Source of the DNA: SVEL01 sp045125245
GTDB lineage: Bacteria; Bacillota; Clostridia; Lachnospirales; Lachnospiraceae
Direction: 5' to 3'
Length of the DNA: 64,000 nucleotides
NCBI GenBank assembly: GCA_045125245.1
Contig: JBGVNF010000079.1
Coordinates: forward strand, 43,740-107,739
The notes under the pieces were generated by a model. The model worked only from the letters and a program-made list of their open reading frames with translations. It ran no database searches and was not told where the DNA came from. Made by a program: the position numbers and the translations under genes. Positions 1-8,537 of the stretch are shown here, one piece after another (positions within the stretch are counted from its first letter, which is position 1; every line of letters starts with the position of its first letter).

Positions 1-147
1 CTGCTCTGCTTCTGTTATTTTCTGAAGCTTCTCTAAATCTCCTTTTACTAAAACAGGAGTTTTTTCTTGAGAGAGTAGTATTAAGTCTTGATATTCTTTT
101 TCTTCTTTATCCAGAACATCTATAAGTTCGTCAATTAAACTTGCCAC
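1..147 (-). CDS. flgN: FlgN-type flagellar export chaperone, 5' part only
   Basis: Only the first 49 codons are in the window; the gene runs off the left edge. The start is GTG at 147, with a GAGG ribosome binding site about 9 bases upstream. The visible protein begins MASLIDELIDVLDKEEKEY and is an acidic, helical, charged segment typical of the FlgN family. FlgN is a cytoplasmic chaperone that holds the hook-filament junction proteins FlgK and FlgL for export. It follows flgM by about 20 bases on the same strand, the usual flgM-flgN order in Firmicutes. The call rests on this short N-terminus plus context. Confidence 0.75.
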   Translation of the reverse strand, partial: MASLIDELIDVLDKEEKEYQDLILLSQEKTPVLVKGDLEKLQKITEAEQ

Positions 148-166
148 CTTCTACTACCTCTCTCAT

Positions 167-439
167 CTAGATTTCAGAAAACTTTCTTAAGAGCATCTCT
201 GCAAAGCTATCAGCATCAACATTATATGTTCCATCAGCTATCTGCTGCTTAAGCTGAGCCACTTTGTCTGTACGTACGTCAGGGCTATCTTTAACAGCCT
301 GCTTTGCGATCTGCATATCTCTTCCAAGACTTGATATTTCTACCTTATCTGTCTTTGATACACGAGATGTCTGTGCTGTCTTCATCTTGCCATTTACCCC
401 ATAAATCTGAGATATTTGGTTGTAAGCATCTATACGCAT
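167..439 (-). CDS. flgM: Anti-sigma-28 factor FlgM
   Basis: About 90 residues. FlgM binds the flagellar sigma factor (SigD/FliA) and blocks late flagellar genes until the hook is complete, when it is exported. The N-terminus (MRIDAYNQISQIY) and the segment from DKVEISSLGRD to the C-terminus are typical of Firmicutes FlgM. An upstream in-frame ATG at 445 lies only 2 bases after the AGGAGG site, so the ATG at 439, 8 bases after it, is chosen. flgN follows directly. Upstream lie a long fold-back repeat and the terminator of the yvyF operon, so flgMN probably has its own promoter. Confidence 0.9.
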   Translation of the reverse strand: MRIDAYNQISQIYGVNGKMKTAQTSRVSKTDKVEISSLGRDMQIAKQAVKDSPDVRTDKVAQLKQQIADGTYNVDADSFAEMLLRKFSEI

Positions 440-552
440 ATACATCGCCTCCTTGTAATTTTCAGGTTCCCCTGATTAGCTTTCTGTATATATTATCGGA
501 TAATTTTTCAATTACTTAATAGGTAGATTAATATTTTTTTCTTTTTTTGTGA
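440..552. other. AT-rich spacer upstream of flgM
   Basis: Non-coding, T-rich sequence between the flgM ribosome binding site and the fold-back element. It should hold the flgM promoter, but no motif stood out clearly enough to name. Confidence 0.4.
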
Positions 553-776
553 ATGTCCAATTTTATACTAGGATTTTACATGCTGCGTATGTTTGATTTT
601 CTATATACTTCGAATTTTCTATATGAAACCGAACGTAACCGGCGTCTATTCGCCCTCCTTGGCTCAGAGACGCCTTTTCCCAACATCGTGTTGGGAAATT
701 ACTATTTTACTGACGAAGTATTAAGAAAATCTAAACATTCTCCGCTATCGTAAAATTCCTAGTATAAAATTGGACA
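553..776 (+). repeat. Fold-back element, copy 1 of 3
   Basis: A 224-bp near-complete inverted repeat. The outer arms (553-580 and 749-776) match over about 27 bases with a single bulged base. The inner arms contain GATTTTCTATATACTTCG and its counterpart. The centre holds a GGCGTCT/AGACGCC stem and the hairpin TTTCCCAACA-TCG-TGTTGGGAAA. The same core occurs near 37762-38037 (opposite orientation) and at 43810-44044. Short open frames inside are low-complexity artefacts. It lies between the yvyF-operon terminator and flgM. It may be a non-autonomous mobile element or a structured RNA. Confidence 0.85.
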
Positions 777-835
777 TCCGATAAACAGATAAACACTAAT
801 AAGATAAGAGAATATAAAAAAGTTTCATATACAAT

Positions 836-860
836 AAAAACCCGCGGGTGCGGGTTTTTT
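836..860 (-). terminator. Terminator of the recD2-comFC-yvyF operon
   Basis: Stem AAACCCGC/GCGGGTTT with loop GGGT, flanked by A- and T-runs, so it can end transcription on either strand. It lies downstream of yvyF. Confidence 0.75.
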
Positions 861-865
861 GATTA

Positions 866-992
866 TAATTGCTTCGCCAGGGTCCTCGCTCTTGTCAGGA
901 GCCTCTGCCTCAGTCCTATGCCTTCGGCTTGGACTGAGTTTCCTCCTGACTAATCCGCTCGGACTGTTCAAAATTGCTTCGCAATTTTGAAC
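866..992. repeat. Stacked hairpins 3' of yvyF
   Basis: Two nested stems, GTCAGGAG (894-901) with CTCCTGAC (943-950) and CTCAGTCC (909-916) with GGACTGAG (931-938), are capped by a GCC-TTC-GGC loop. A perfect hairpin of 12- to 13-base arms follows (966-992, arm GTTCAAAATTGC), ending just before the yvyF stop codon. It is GC-rich compared with its surroundings and looks like an inserted structured repeat. No second copy was found in the window. Confidence 0.6.
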
Positions 993-1394
993 TTACATAT
1001 CGAGGAAACGCATCTTTGCTGGATCTCGTTTGTCTTTTTGTCTTGATGGTGTATCTCTCTTATAAAGTCCACCAAGATTTCTTGTCATCTCTGCCTTACA
1101 TGGATCACAGAATCTTCCTGTTCTGATATTTGTACCACATTTATCGCACTGGAAGAAGATATTTGAATCTTCCGAGAATGCCAATCTCTCTTCTCTTATC
1201 CACTGATTAATCTGTTTTGTACTAACCTCTAATTCTTCTGACACCTGATTTACTGTAGCATTCTTATGTTCCTCTATGTATCTTTTCACTTCCGTAAACT
1301 TGTCTTCCAATTTTGCTCGGCAATCTACACATAGTCTTACGCCACCAATATAGTTAAAAATTCTGCCACAATCTTTACAACTTGTAACCTCCAT
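993..1394 (-). CDS. yvyF: YvyF-like flagellar operon protein (zinc ribbon plus HTH)
   Basis: 133 residues. It has two zinc-ribbon-like parts: CKDC near residue 6 with CVDC near 22, and CDKC near 83 with CDPC near 96. Between them (about 44-72) is a helix-turn-helix-like stretch containing VSEELEVSTKQINQWIREE. This matches the family known as flagellar operon protein TIGR03826 (B. subtilis YvyF), which sits between comFC and flgM. Its exact role is not established. A good AAGGAGG site precedes the ATG. It follows comFC by 37 bases in the same orientation. Confidence 0.85.
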   Translation of the reverse strand: MEVTSCKDCGRIFNYIGGVRLCVDCRAKLEDKFTEVKRYIEEHKNATVNQVSEELEVSTKQINQWIREERLAFSEDSNIFFQCDKCGTNIRTGRFCDPCKAEMTRNLGGLYKRDTPSRQKDKRDPAKMRFLDM

Positions 1395-1431
1395 AAAATG
1401 ACCTCCTTAATATCTAAATTTCTCGCTTACG

Positions 1432-2160
1432 TTATATTCCATATCCCACTGACATACATATGCAAAAAACTTCACTTGCTCCTGCTCCAAGAAGAGCCTT
1501 CGCGCACGCGTCTAATGTACTGCCAGTTGTATATATATCGTCCACTAAAATAATCTTCTTATATTTTACTACATTTTTATATATTTTAAAAGCATTTTCC
1601 ACATTTTTCTTTCTAGTAGTTTTGTTAAGCTCCTTCATAGGTCTTGTATTTACTACTCTGTAGAGATATTTTTCATCTACATAAATATTTATTTCCTTCC
1701 CTAATTCTCTAGCAATGAGCGCCGCTTGATTATATCCACGCTTTATTCTCTTCTTATAATGTATAGGTACTGGAACTATCACGTCAGGATTCCACCTTCG
1801 TATATCGTTAGCGCAATGCTTTGCTATAGCCTCACCATAAAATCTAGCATATGTACGCCTGTTATGATACTTAAATTTGTATAAGGACTTGCTAACCATA
1901 TCGCTATATTCAAAGACTGCCACATTTAATTTAAAATAATGTTTCTTAACACTACAATCGGTGCAATATTCCTTTGTATCATCGCGAAGCTCTTTTCCAC
2001 ATTTCTTGCATTTTGGCTCACGGATATACACAAGCTTACTATGGCAGGTTGTGCATATGTTTTCATGTCTGCTTATGATTTTGTCACACATAGGGCAAGT
2101 CTTAGGACATAAAATATCTAATATATTTTCTCCAAAGCTTTTGTAATTATTTTGTTCCAA
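1432..2160 (-). CDS. comFC: ComF family phosphoribosyltransferase-like protein
   Basis: 242 residues, starting at TTG (2160) behind GGAGG. The N-terminal 75 residues are cysteine-rich (CPKTCPMC, CTTC, CKKC, CTDC), consistent with zinc binding. The rest is a type I phosphoribosyltransferase fold with the PRPP loop ILVDDIYTTGSTLDACAKAL near residues 203-222. In naturally transformable Firmicutes ComFC helps take up or process single-stranded DNA; elsewhere it is widespread and its substrate is unknown. It lies between recD2 and yvyF, consistent with one transcript. Confidence 0.88.
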   Translation of the reverse strand: MEQNNYKSFGENILDILCPKTCPMCDKIISRHENICTTCHSKLVYIREPKCKKCGKELRDDTKEYCTDCSVKKHYFKLNVAVFEYSDMVSKSLYKFKYHNRRTYARFYGEAIAKHCANDIRRWNPDVIVPVPIHYKKRIKRGYNQAALIARELGKEINIYVDEKYLYRVVNTRPMKELNKTTRKKNVENAFKIYKNVVKYKKIILVDDIYTTGSTLDACAKALLGAGASEVFCICMSVGYGI

Positions 2161-2297
2161 GATTCCTCCTAACTGTTCTCTCCCGTTAGTATAATCTCAT
2201 CTCTTTCTATTTTTAAATTTAATCCTACACTTCACATTCTTTAATTTAACGCTTTAGTTTTTCTTCTATTTTTATCTCTTTAATAATCTCATCCCTT

Positions 2298-4535
2298 CTA
2301 TCTTCTCATATCCGAAAGCTCTCTAAGTCTATCCAAAAGTCCCGAATATCTCTTCTGCTCATTAATGTTCTCTATCATCTCTCGAGTAGCATCCTTTGTG
2401 CCTACGATGGTTACACATTTCTTTGCTCTAGTAACTGCTGTGTACAACAGATTTCTATTCATAAGCATTCTAGGTCCCGTCAAAAGCGGCAATACTACCG
2501 CCGGATATTCGCTACCCTGGGATTTATGTATAGTTACTGCATATGCTAATTCCAACTCTTCCAATTGTTTAAAGCTATAATTCACCCATTTGCCATCATC
2601 AAATTCCACTTCCAAGGTTTCCAGATACAGATTAATATTTCTTATAATACCTGTGTCTCCGTTAAATATGCCCACTCCTCGCTCAGTTACATAGCCATGC
2701 TTTCCTCGCATCTCCCACTCTATCTGATAATTATTTTTTATCTGCATCACCTTATCTCCTTGACGGAAGATTCCACTTGCAGTTTCCTTTTCTCTCTTAT
2801 TATCAACCTTTGGATTAAGACTTTGTTGAAGGACTATGTTGAGATTTTCTACTCCCAACACACCCTTTCGCATAGGCGTAAGCACCTGCACCTCCGATAC
2901 GTCTGCGTCCACATACTTAGGAAGCTTTTCTTTAACCAGTGTCACCATTGCACCAATAACCTGCGCCGCTTCATTTCGTCCAACGAATAAGAAATCTTTG
3001 CTATTGTTATCAAGGCTTATCTCTTCGCCCCTATTGATTTTATGGGCATTTACTACTATATCACTCTGATTTTCCTGTCGGAAAATTTTTGTAAGCATCA
3101 CCACATTGAACATATTGGCCGCTATTATATCCTTAAGCACATTGCCAGGACCAACTGACGGAAGCTGATTTACATCTCCCACCAGCACAAGTCTCGTACC
3201 TACGCACACCGCTTTAAGTAATGCATGCATCAAGAACATATCCACCATAGACATTTCGTCGATAATGATTACATCAGCCTCCAATGGATTTTGCTCATTT
3301 CGCTCAAATCTCATAGCTGTGCTATTTTCATCTGGAACACCATTAAGCTCAAGCATTCTGTGGATAGTCTGGGCTGGTGTTCCTGTAGCCTCTGTCATTC
3401 TCTTAGCCGCACGACCTGTAGGCGCGCCAAGCATTATCTCCATTCCTTCGGCTTCATACATCTTTATGATAGTATTAATCGTCGTCGTCTTTCCTGTACC
3501 CGGTCCACCCGTTATTATCATAAGTCCGCTATTCATAGCGGTTATCACAGCCTGTCTTTGCAGTTCATCAAGCTCTATTCCCGCATTAGCTTCTATACTT
3601 GCCAGCTTCTTATTTATCTTTTCTGTAGGAATATTATCTCTTATATCAAGGTCACAGAGCATCGATGCAATATTAAGCTCAGTGTAATAATAATTAGATG
3701 CATAAACCATCTTAACCATTTCTTCGCCCACGAGCTTCTCTTTGACTATGATTCTTTTCTCTATCTGCATATCCATAAGATATTTTTCCATATCAATGTC
3801 AGATAAAACCAGCATGTCCTTTGTAGCATTTAAAAGCTCAGCAATAGGTATGCAGGCATGACCGTTAGTTCCTGCCACTGATAGCAAATATTGAATAGCA
3901 CTCTTGATTCTGAAATCAGAATCTCTGCTTATGCCAGCCTTTTCAGCTATTTCATCTGCAATCTTGAAGCCAACTCCCGAGATATCATCTGCCAATTTGT
4001 ATGGATTTTCTTTTATTATTCTATACATTTCCTGCCCGTACTTTGTATAAATCTTTACCGCTAAATTCATGGAAATGCCATAGCCAGACAAGAACATCAT
4101 AGCCTTTCGCATATCCTTTTTTTCTTCCAGCTGGCTGGCTATTTCTATAGCCATTCTCTTGCTTATACCTTTTACTTCTGCAAGACGCTCCGGTTCTTCC
4201 TCTACTATTCTAAAGGTATCTTCCTTAAATCTTCTAACTATCCTATCTGCCAATGCTGGACCTACACCCTTTATTGCTCCAGAACCCAAGTACCTAACTA
4301 CTGCTTTCTCATCCTCTGGCACCTTTATCTCATATTTTTCCACCACCAGCTGCTCGCCGTATGAAGGATGGGTTGTAAAATGTCCTTCCAACACCACATA
4401 TTCACCTTCATTAATATACTGAAAGGTTCCCACACATGTCATATCGTCCCCTTCGTAAGATACCGACAAAACAGTATATCCGTTGTCACTATTTCTATAT
4501 ACAATTTTCTCAACATATCCTTCGATTGTGTCCAT
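2298..4535 (-). CDS. recD2: RecD2-family ATP-dependent 5'-3' DNA helicase
   Basis: 745 residues from the ATG at 4535, which follows AGGAGG by 4 bases; a longer in-frame start at 4562 lacks a better site. Order: N-terminal OB-like domain (MDTIEGYVEKIVYRNSDNGY), helix-hairpin-helix repeats (YLGSGAIKGVGPALADRIV; ISGVGFKIADEIA), then an SF1 helicase core. The core has Walker A GGPGTGKTTTIN near residue 343, IIIDEMSMVD, VLVGDVNQLPSVGPG, TIHKSQGSEYPAVVLPL and YTAVTRAKK. The long N-terminus marks RecD2, which acts without RecBC in repair and replication-fork maintenance. It heads the locus leading to comFC and yvyF. Confidence 0.93.
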   Translation of the reverse strand: MDTIEGYVEKIVYRNSDNGYTVLSVSYEGDDMTCVGTFQYINEGEYVVLEGHFTTHPSYGEQLVVEKYEIKVPEDEKAVVRYLGSGAIKGVGPALADRIVRRFKEDTFRIVEEEPERLAEVKGISKRMAIEIASQLEEKKDMRKAMMFLSGYGISMNLAVKIYTKYGQEMYRIIKENPYKLADDISGVGFKIADEIAEKAGISRDSDFRIKSAIQYLLSVAGTNGHACIPIAELLNATKDMLVLSDIDMEKYLMDMQIEKRIIVKEKLVGEEMVKMVYASNYYYTELNIASMLCDLDIRDNIPTEKINKKLASIEANAGIELDELQRQAVITAMNSGLMIITGGPGTGKTTTINTIIKMYEAEGMEIMLGAPTGRAAKRMTEATGTPAQTIHRMLELNGVPDENSTAMRFERNEQNPLEADVIIIDEMSMVDMFLMHALLKAVCVGTRLVLVGDVNQLPSVGPGNVLKDIIAANMFNVVMLTKIFRQENQSDIVVNAHKINRGEEISLDNNSKDFLFVGRNEAAQVIGAMVTLVKEKLPKYVDADVSEVQVLTPMRKGVLGVENLNIVLQQSLNPKVDNKREKETASGIFRQGDKVMQIKNNYQIEWEMRGKHGYVTERGVGIFNGDTGIIRNINLYLETLEVEFDDGKWVNYSFKQLEELELAYAVTIHKSQGSEYPAVVLPLLTGPRMLMNRNLLYTAVTRAKKCVTIVGTKDATREMIENINEQKRYSGLLDRLRELSDMRR

Positions 4536-4726
4536 TTTTCCTCCTTGTGTCTGTCCTCTCACCTATCATTGATAAAATCTCATTCTCATCTACATAGTAT
4601 ATCATATATTACATATGTAAAAAATATAAAACTTAATTTATTTTCATTTCTACAGCCAGCATAAATTATCATATATTATATTTTTTGCGTTTAAATATTT
4701 CAAAATACATTTTAAAGTTAATCTAT

Positions 4727-4753
4727 AAAAAAGAATCTCGCTTGCGAGATTCT
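4727..4753 (-). terminator. Terminator of the mbl-flhO-flhP-rod-binding operon
   Basis: Read leftward, stem AGAATCTCGC/GCGAGATTCT with a 2-base loop is followed by a run of T. It lies downstream of the rod-binding gene, beyond the structured repeat at 4789-4864. Confidence 0.7.
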
Positions 4754-4788
4754 CCGCCTGCGGCGGGTTGCTTTAGCAACATCTTCTT

Positions 4789-4864
4789 CTCCGCCGCAGT
4801 GCGATCCTTAGCGGAGCGTTTTTTATGATATAGGAAGTTCAGAGAACTTTCCTATATCATAAAA
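4789..4864 (+). repeat. Structured repeat family B, copy 1
   Basis: Begins CTCCGCCGCAG and includes GCGATCCTTAGCGGAGCG, then T6, then a hairpin with arms ATGATATAGGAAG and CTTTCCTATATCAT. It shares this layout and most of its bases with 50967-51077. The second hairpin has a G-C pair here where the other copy has C-G, a compensatory difference. It lies between the recD2 start and the rod-binding gene 3' end. The CTCCGC/GCGGAG stem plus T-run resembles a rightward terminator, but no rightward gene precedes it. Confidence 0.75.
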
Positions 4865-4865
4865 C

Positions 4866-4913
4866 AAGGGACAACATAACTATGTCTCCATAATTACTTT
4901 GTCCCTATATTTA
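4866..4913. repeat. Weak inverted repeat 3' of the rod-binding gene
   Basis: AAGGGACAA and TTGTCCCT face each other across about 30 bases. It may be an extra transcript-end structure; function not clear. Confidence 0.35.
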
Positions 4914-4932
4914 CACATTAACAATTAATTTA

Positions 4933-5385
4933 TTATGCTTCCTCATCTGCCATAGTTGTTGCATTTGTAGCCATCGCATTCTGAGTTGCCGCATCACTTA
5001 GCTTAACTGAATCCAAGCCATAATTTCGCTTCATCTGCTCGTAAAGCATCTGAGCTATACCTAAGCCCTTGCCATTATTACTCTCTGTCGCACTCTTGGC
5101 ATACTCCTGAGTTAACATGTCTCCAAAATAATCCATATACGAAGTTACGCTGCTGCTCTCATCATCGCTTTCAGGAACCATTCGCTCAAGTGACTTAAAT
5201 ACCTGTTCTGTAAAATATGATTCAAATTCCTTACATACCGCCATCAGCTCATCTTCAGTGCTCTTGGAATAATCTGTCTTTGACAATGTCTCCTTAAGCT
5301 TATCTGCCGCAGCCGAATCTTTTGCAGCATTGGAAGTATACATCTCACTATACTGGCTATATAAGCCATCCAATGACATACCCAT
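4933..5385 (-). CDS. Rod-binding protein (FlgJ N-terminal-like)
   Basis: 150 residues with the rod-binding core of FlgJ: CKEFESYFTEQVFKSLERM around residues 50-68, then YFGDMLTQEYA and GLGIAQMLYEQMKR. There is no muramidase domain, as is usual in Firmicutes. It probably helps assemble the flagellar rod across the cell wall. The ATG at 5385 follows GGAGG by 6 bases. It is the last gene of the flhO-flhP cluster, 12 bases after flhP. Confidence 0.85.
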   Translation of the reverse strand: MGMSLDGLYSQYSEMYTSNAAKDSAAADKLKETLSKTDYSKSTEDELMAVCKEFESYFTEQVFKSLERMVPESDDESSSVTSYMDYFGDMLTQEYAKSATESNNGKGLGIAQMLYEQMKRNYGLDSVKLSDAATQNAMATNATTMADEEA

Positions 5386-5397
5386 AAGTTACCTCCA

Positions 5398-6219
5398 TTA
5401 TCTTCTAAGCTGATTAGCCTGTCCAAGCATATCATCTGCTGCCTGAATAGCCTTTGAATTCATCTCATAAGCACGCTGTGCAACTATCAAGTTAACCATC
5501 TCATCAACAGTCTGAACATTTGATGCTTCCAAATATCCTTGCTTAATCTTCGACTTCTGCAATGCTGGATCATCAACCTCCATAATAGGCTCGCCTGATG
5601 CATTAGTCATTTTATATGTACTTCCAGAAGACTTTTCAAGTCCACCTGGATTAGAAAATTGCACAAGTCCTATCTGCATACCTATAGGCTGAGGATTATT
5701 GTTTTCATCTGGATAACATACATTTCCGTCAGCATCTATAGTAATCATGCTTGTATTGTATTCTGGTCCAAGTTCAATACTCATACCAAATGTATCAAGA
5801 ACCGGGAAACCTTCTGACGAGCATAACATTACTCCGCCTTCTTCATTTCCAATAGCCCAGTTAAATGAACCATTTCTTGTATAAACTGTCTCACCATCAA
5901 GATTCTGCACTGCAAAAAATGCCTTACCATCAATAGCAAAATCTGTATTAATATCTGTAGATGTAAGTGAGCCCTGTCTAAAATTAGTAGTAATAGATGC
6001 ATTTCTTACACCAAGTCCTACCTGAGCTCCTACAGGCTTAGTCTCACCATTAGCACTAGTAGTTTTAGACTGAATTGTTTGATAAAGAAGTGTCTTAAAC
6101 TGTGCTGTCTGTGTCTTATAACCTGTTGTATTTACATTTGATAAATTATTCGCAATAACATCTACATTAGTCTGCTGTGTTGTCATACCGGACGCAGCCG
6201 TCCAAAGTGCTCTCATCAT
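5398..6219 (-). CDS. flhP: Flagellar basal-body rod protein (FlhP/FlgG type)
   Basis: 273 residues. The N-terminus MRALWTAASGMTTQQTNVD with ANNLSNVNTTGYK, and the C-terminus with VDEMVNLIVAQRAYEMNSKA, are the two coiled-coil ends shared by flagellar axial proteins. It forms part of the distal rod outside the membrane and is secreted by the flagellar export apparatus, so it has no signal peptide. It follows flhO by 17 bases, an arrangement like B. subtilis mbl-flhO-flhP. The two adjacent ATGs at 6219 and 6216 are both possible starts. Confidence 0.9.
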   Translation of the reverse strand: MMRALWTAASGMTTQQTNVDVIANNLSNVNTTGYKTQTAQFKTLLYQTIQSKTTSANGETKPVGAQVGLGVRNASITTNFRQGSLTSTDINTDFAIDGKAFFAVQNLDGETVYTRNGSFNWAIGNEEGGVMLCSSEGFPVLDTFGMSIELGPEYNTSMITIDADGNVCYPDENNNPQPIGMQIGLVQFSNPGGLEKSSGSTYKMTNASGEPIMEVDDPALQKSKIKQGYLEASNVQTVDEMVNLIVAQRAYEMNSKAIQAADDMLGQANQLRR

Positions 6220-6236
6220 AGTAGCCGCCTCCTATC

Positions 6237-7013
6237 TTATCCTAAACGACCGACTTCATTTACGGCCTTCTCAATCATCGTATCTGCTGTCTGCAATGCC
6301 TTCTGGTTACTCTCATATGCTCTGGTAATAGTTATCATCTCTACCATTTCGCTTACCGCATTGATATTGGAAGTCTCCAAATACCCCTGCTGAATAATAG
6401 CAGTTGGTTCAATTTCAACTCCACCTTCTACTATGTCATACATATTTTCACCATACTTCTTTAGATAGTCATAATTTTCAAAATCTACTATCTTAATAGT
6501 GTCAATGTATTCTCCATCTGCATATATCTCTCCAGTTGTTGTAATAGCAACCTTCGCAGCGTCTGTTGGGATATAGATATCGCCACCTTCGCCCTGTACA
6601 TAATCACCATCTGTAGTACGGAGTCCTCCGTCTGCATCTAGTGTAAAATTACCGTCCCTGGTATACTTAATCGATTGTTCGCCCTGCTTGTTGGTGAATG
6701 ATATAGAGAAAAATCCGTTTCCCTCTAATGCTAAATCATAGGTATTCTCTGTATTTTTCAAAGAACCCTGTGAATAGTCTGTGTAGTTCTCGCCAATCTT
6801 TACTCCAAGGCTCATATCTCCCACAGGTGTCACGCGATAACCAGAAGTTCTATCATTAATTCTTACACCTAAGAATTCATCAAAAGCTCTAGCTGTTGCA
6901 CCTTCTCTCTTGTAGCCTGTAGTTGAAGCATTTGCGAGATTATTAGTAATGGTATCCAGTCTCTTTTGCTGATTTACCATTCCTGTATAAGCAGTATACA
7001 GTCCTCTAACCAT
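6237..7013 (-). CDS. flhO: Flagellar basal-body rod protein (FlhO/FlgF-G type)
   Basis: 258 residues with the axial-protein N-terminus MVRGLYTAYTGMVNQQKRLD, NNLANASTTGYK, and a C-terminus including AVSEMVEMITITRAYESNQKA. It is a paralogue of the next gene, and together they likely build the rod. AGGAGA precedes the ATG. It sits 59 bases downstream of mbl. Family members are hard to assign individually to FlgF or FlgG; the FlhO name relies on synteny. Confidence 0.88.
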   Translation of the reverse strand: MVRGLYTAYTGMVNQQKRLDTITNNLANASTTGYKREGATARAFDEFLGVRINDRTSGYRVTPVGDMSLGVKIGENYTDYSQGSLKNTENTYDLALEGNGFFSISFTNKQGEQSIKYTRDGNFTLDADGGLRTTDGDYVQGEGGDIYIPTDAAKVAITTTGEIYADGEYIDTIKIVDFENYDYLKKYGENMYDIVEGGVEIEPTAIIQQGYLETSNINAVSEMVEMITITRAYESNQKALQTADTMIEKAVNEVGRLG

Positions 7014-7072
7014 TCTTTCTCCTTTCAGGAAGCATCCTGAATCCTTATCGTAGTCGTTTCACGACCGCAATC

Positions 7073-8065
7073 TTAATTGCTCATCTTATCAGTTAAACAC
7101 TCAATGTACTTACCTGTTCCAATAGCAACTGCTGTCATAGGATCTTCCGCAGTCATAGTATTAATACCGGTTCTATCCTCGAGCAAGTCCTCAAGCCCCT
7201 GAAGAAGGCTTCCACCACCTGTAAGAACGATACCTCTGTCTGCAATATCAGCAGCCAATTCTGGTGGAGTCTTTTCAAGCACACTGTGAACAGCATCTAC
7301 TATCTGAGATGTTATCTCTCTAAGAGCCTCTTCTGTCTCTTCTGAAGTAACTGTAATAGTCTTAGGAAGACCTGTTACAAGATTACGTCCACGAACATCC
7401 ATAGTAGCAACCTCTGCTCTTGGGAATGCTGTACCGATTTTTATCTTAATCTCCTCAGCTGTTCTTTCACCGATGAGAAGATTATGTTTCTTTCTCATAT
7501 ATCTAACGATTGCCTCATCGAAATCATCTCCGGCAACCTTAATAGAAGTACTTACAACAGTACCACCAAGTGAAATTACTGCGATATCAGTAGTACCACC
7601 ACCTATATCTACGATCATATTTCCACATGGCTTCGCAATATCTATACCTGCACCAATAGCTGCAGCGATAGGTTCCTCGATAATCGCAACCTCTCTCGCA
7701 CCTGCCTGGTAAGTTGCATCCTCAACCGCCTTCTTCTCAACTTCTGTTACACCACTAGGTACACATACGCTGATTCTAGGCTTTCTAATCATTCTCTTAC
7801 CAATAGCCTTTGAAATGAAATGCTTAAGCATCTTTTCTGTAACTGTATAATCTGAAATAACACCCTGACGAAGTGGTCTAACTGCCACGATATTACCAGG
7901 TGTTCTACCAATCATAAGTCTAGCTTCCTCACCAATAGCCTTAATCTTGTTTGTATCTCTATCAAACGCTACTACTGAAGGCTCCTTTAAAACTACACCC
8001 TTACCCTTAATGTATACAAGAATGCTTGCTGTTCCTAAATCGATACCGATATCTGTTGCTAACAT
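7073..8065 (-). CDS. mbl: MreB/Mbl cell-shape actin homologue
   Basis: 330 residues, the normal length for MreB proteins. The actin-fold motifs are present: phosphate-1 DIGIDLGTASILVYIKGKG near residue 5, phosphate-2 DIGGGTTDIAVISLGG near 153, and adenosine motif TGGGSLLQGL near 287. It polymerises under the membrane and guides lateral wall synthesis. The position between spoIIID and flhO matches B. subtilis mbl rather than mreB of the mreBCD operon. The ATG follows AAAGGAG. Confidence 0.92.
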   Translation of the reverse strand: MLATDIGIDLGTASILVYIKGKGVVLKEPSVVAFDRDTNKIKAIGEEARLMIGRTPGNIVAVRPLRQGVISDYTVTEKMLKHFISKAIGKRMIRKPRISVCVPSGVTEVEKKAVEDATYQAGAREVAIIEEPIAAAIGAGIDIAKPCGNMIVDIGGGTTDIAVISLGGTVVSTSIKVAGDDFDEAIVRYMRKKHNLLIGERTAEEIKIKIGTAFPRAEVATMDVRGRNLVTGLPKTITVTSEETEEALREITSQIVDAVHSVLEKTPPELAADIADRGIVLTGGGSLLQGLEDLLEDRTGINTMTAEDPMTAVAIGTGKYIECLTDKMSN

Positions 8066-8537
8066 AAAATACTCCTTTCAAAAATCCTTTTATACCAATA
8101 AATTTCCATAAATACGTTTAAAGTGCCCAAGCGGACTATTTTATTATATACAATAAATTTAAAATATGAAAGAACTTTTTAAAGGAATTTTTAAGATTCG
8201 TAATATATATCGTCAAACGCCCCTAAAATCTTTAATCCATTTTTCAAAATTACATAATAATTTCACTATTAAAACACATTTTTTACACAATTACACTTTA
8301 TATTATAACCATACTATTAAACAAATAGTATGCAACTTAACATTTTCATAACTCTGCATGACAGTTTTACTGTCATGCCCCCTTGATAGACATTCACTTA
8401 ATTGTGAATTCCTATATATAGATTGCTTAAATGCAATTGTTTTCATTCTTCATATCCATTCCTTTTATTTTTTAAGGAGGAGGGCATCCTGTGGTAGGAC
8501 GCCCTCCTCCTTATTTTATGACATTTAATTGTAAGCT
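8066..8537. other. Long intergenic region between mbl and spoIIID
   Basis: About 470 bases, very AT-rich, without a convincing gene. It contains the inverted repeats ACTATT/AATAGT near 8310 and GCATGACAG/CTGTCATGC near 8350, plus the strong hairpin listed at 8474-8512. The mbl promoter should lie in the left part. Confidence 0.5.
8474..8512. repeat. Strong GC hairpin 3' of spoIIID
   Basis: Arms AAGGAGGAGGGC and GCCCTCCTCCTT enclose a 15-base loop that can pair further. It probably ends the spoIIID transcript, although the leftward reading lacks a T-run; the T-rich tail is on the rightward side. One arm resembles a ribosome binding site and the other its complement. Confidence 0.55.

Noticed and set aside
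553..753. 66-aa open frame inside fold-back copy 1
   Set aside because: It has no ribosome binding site, its sequence follows the inverted repeat, and the frame is not kept in the other copies.
3225..3806. 193-aa rightward open frame
   Set aside because: It is antisense to the recD2 helicase core, lacks a ribosome binding site and has no domain-like sequence.
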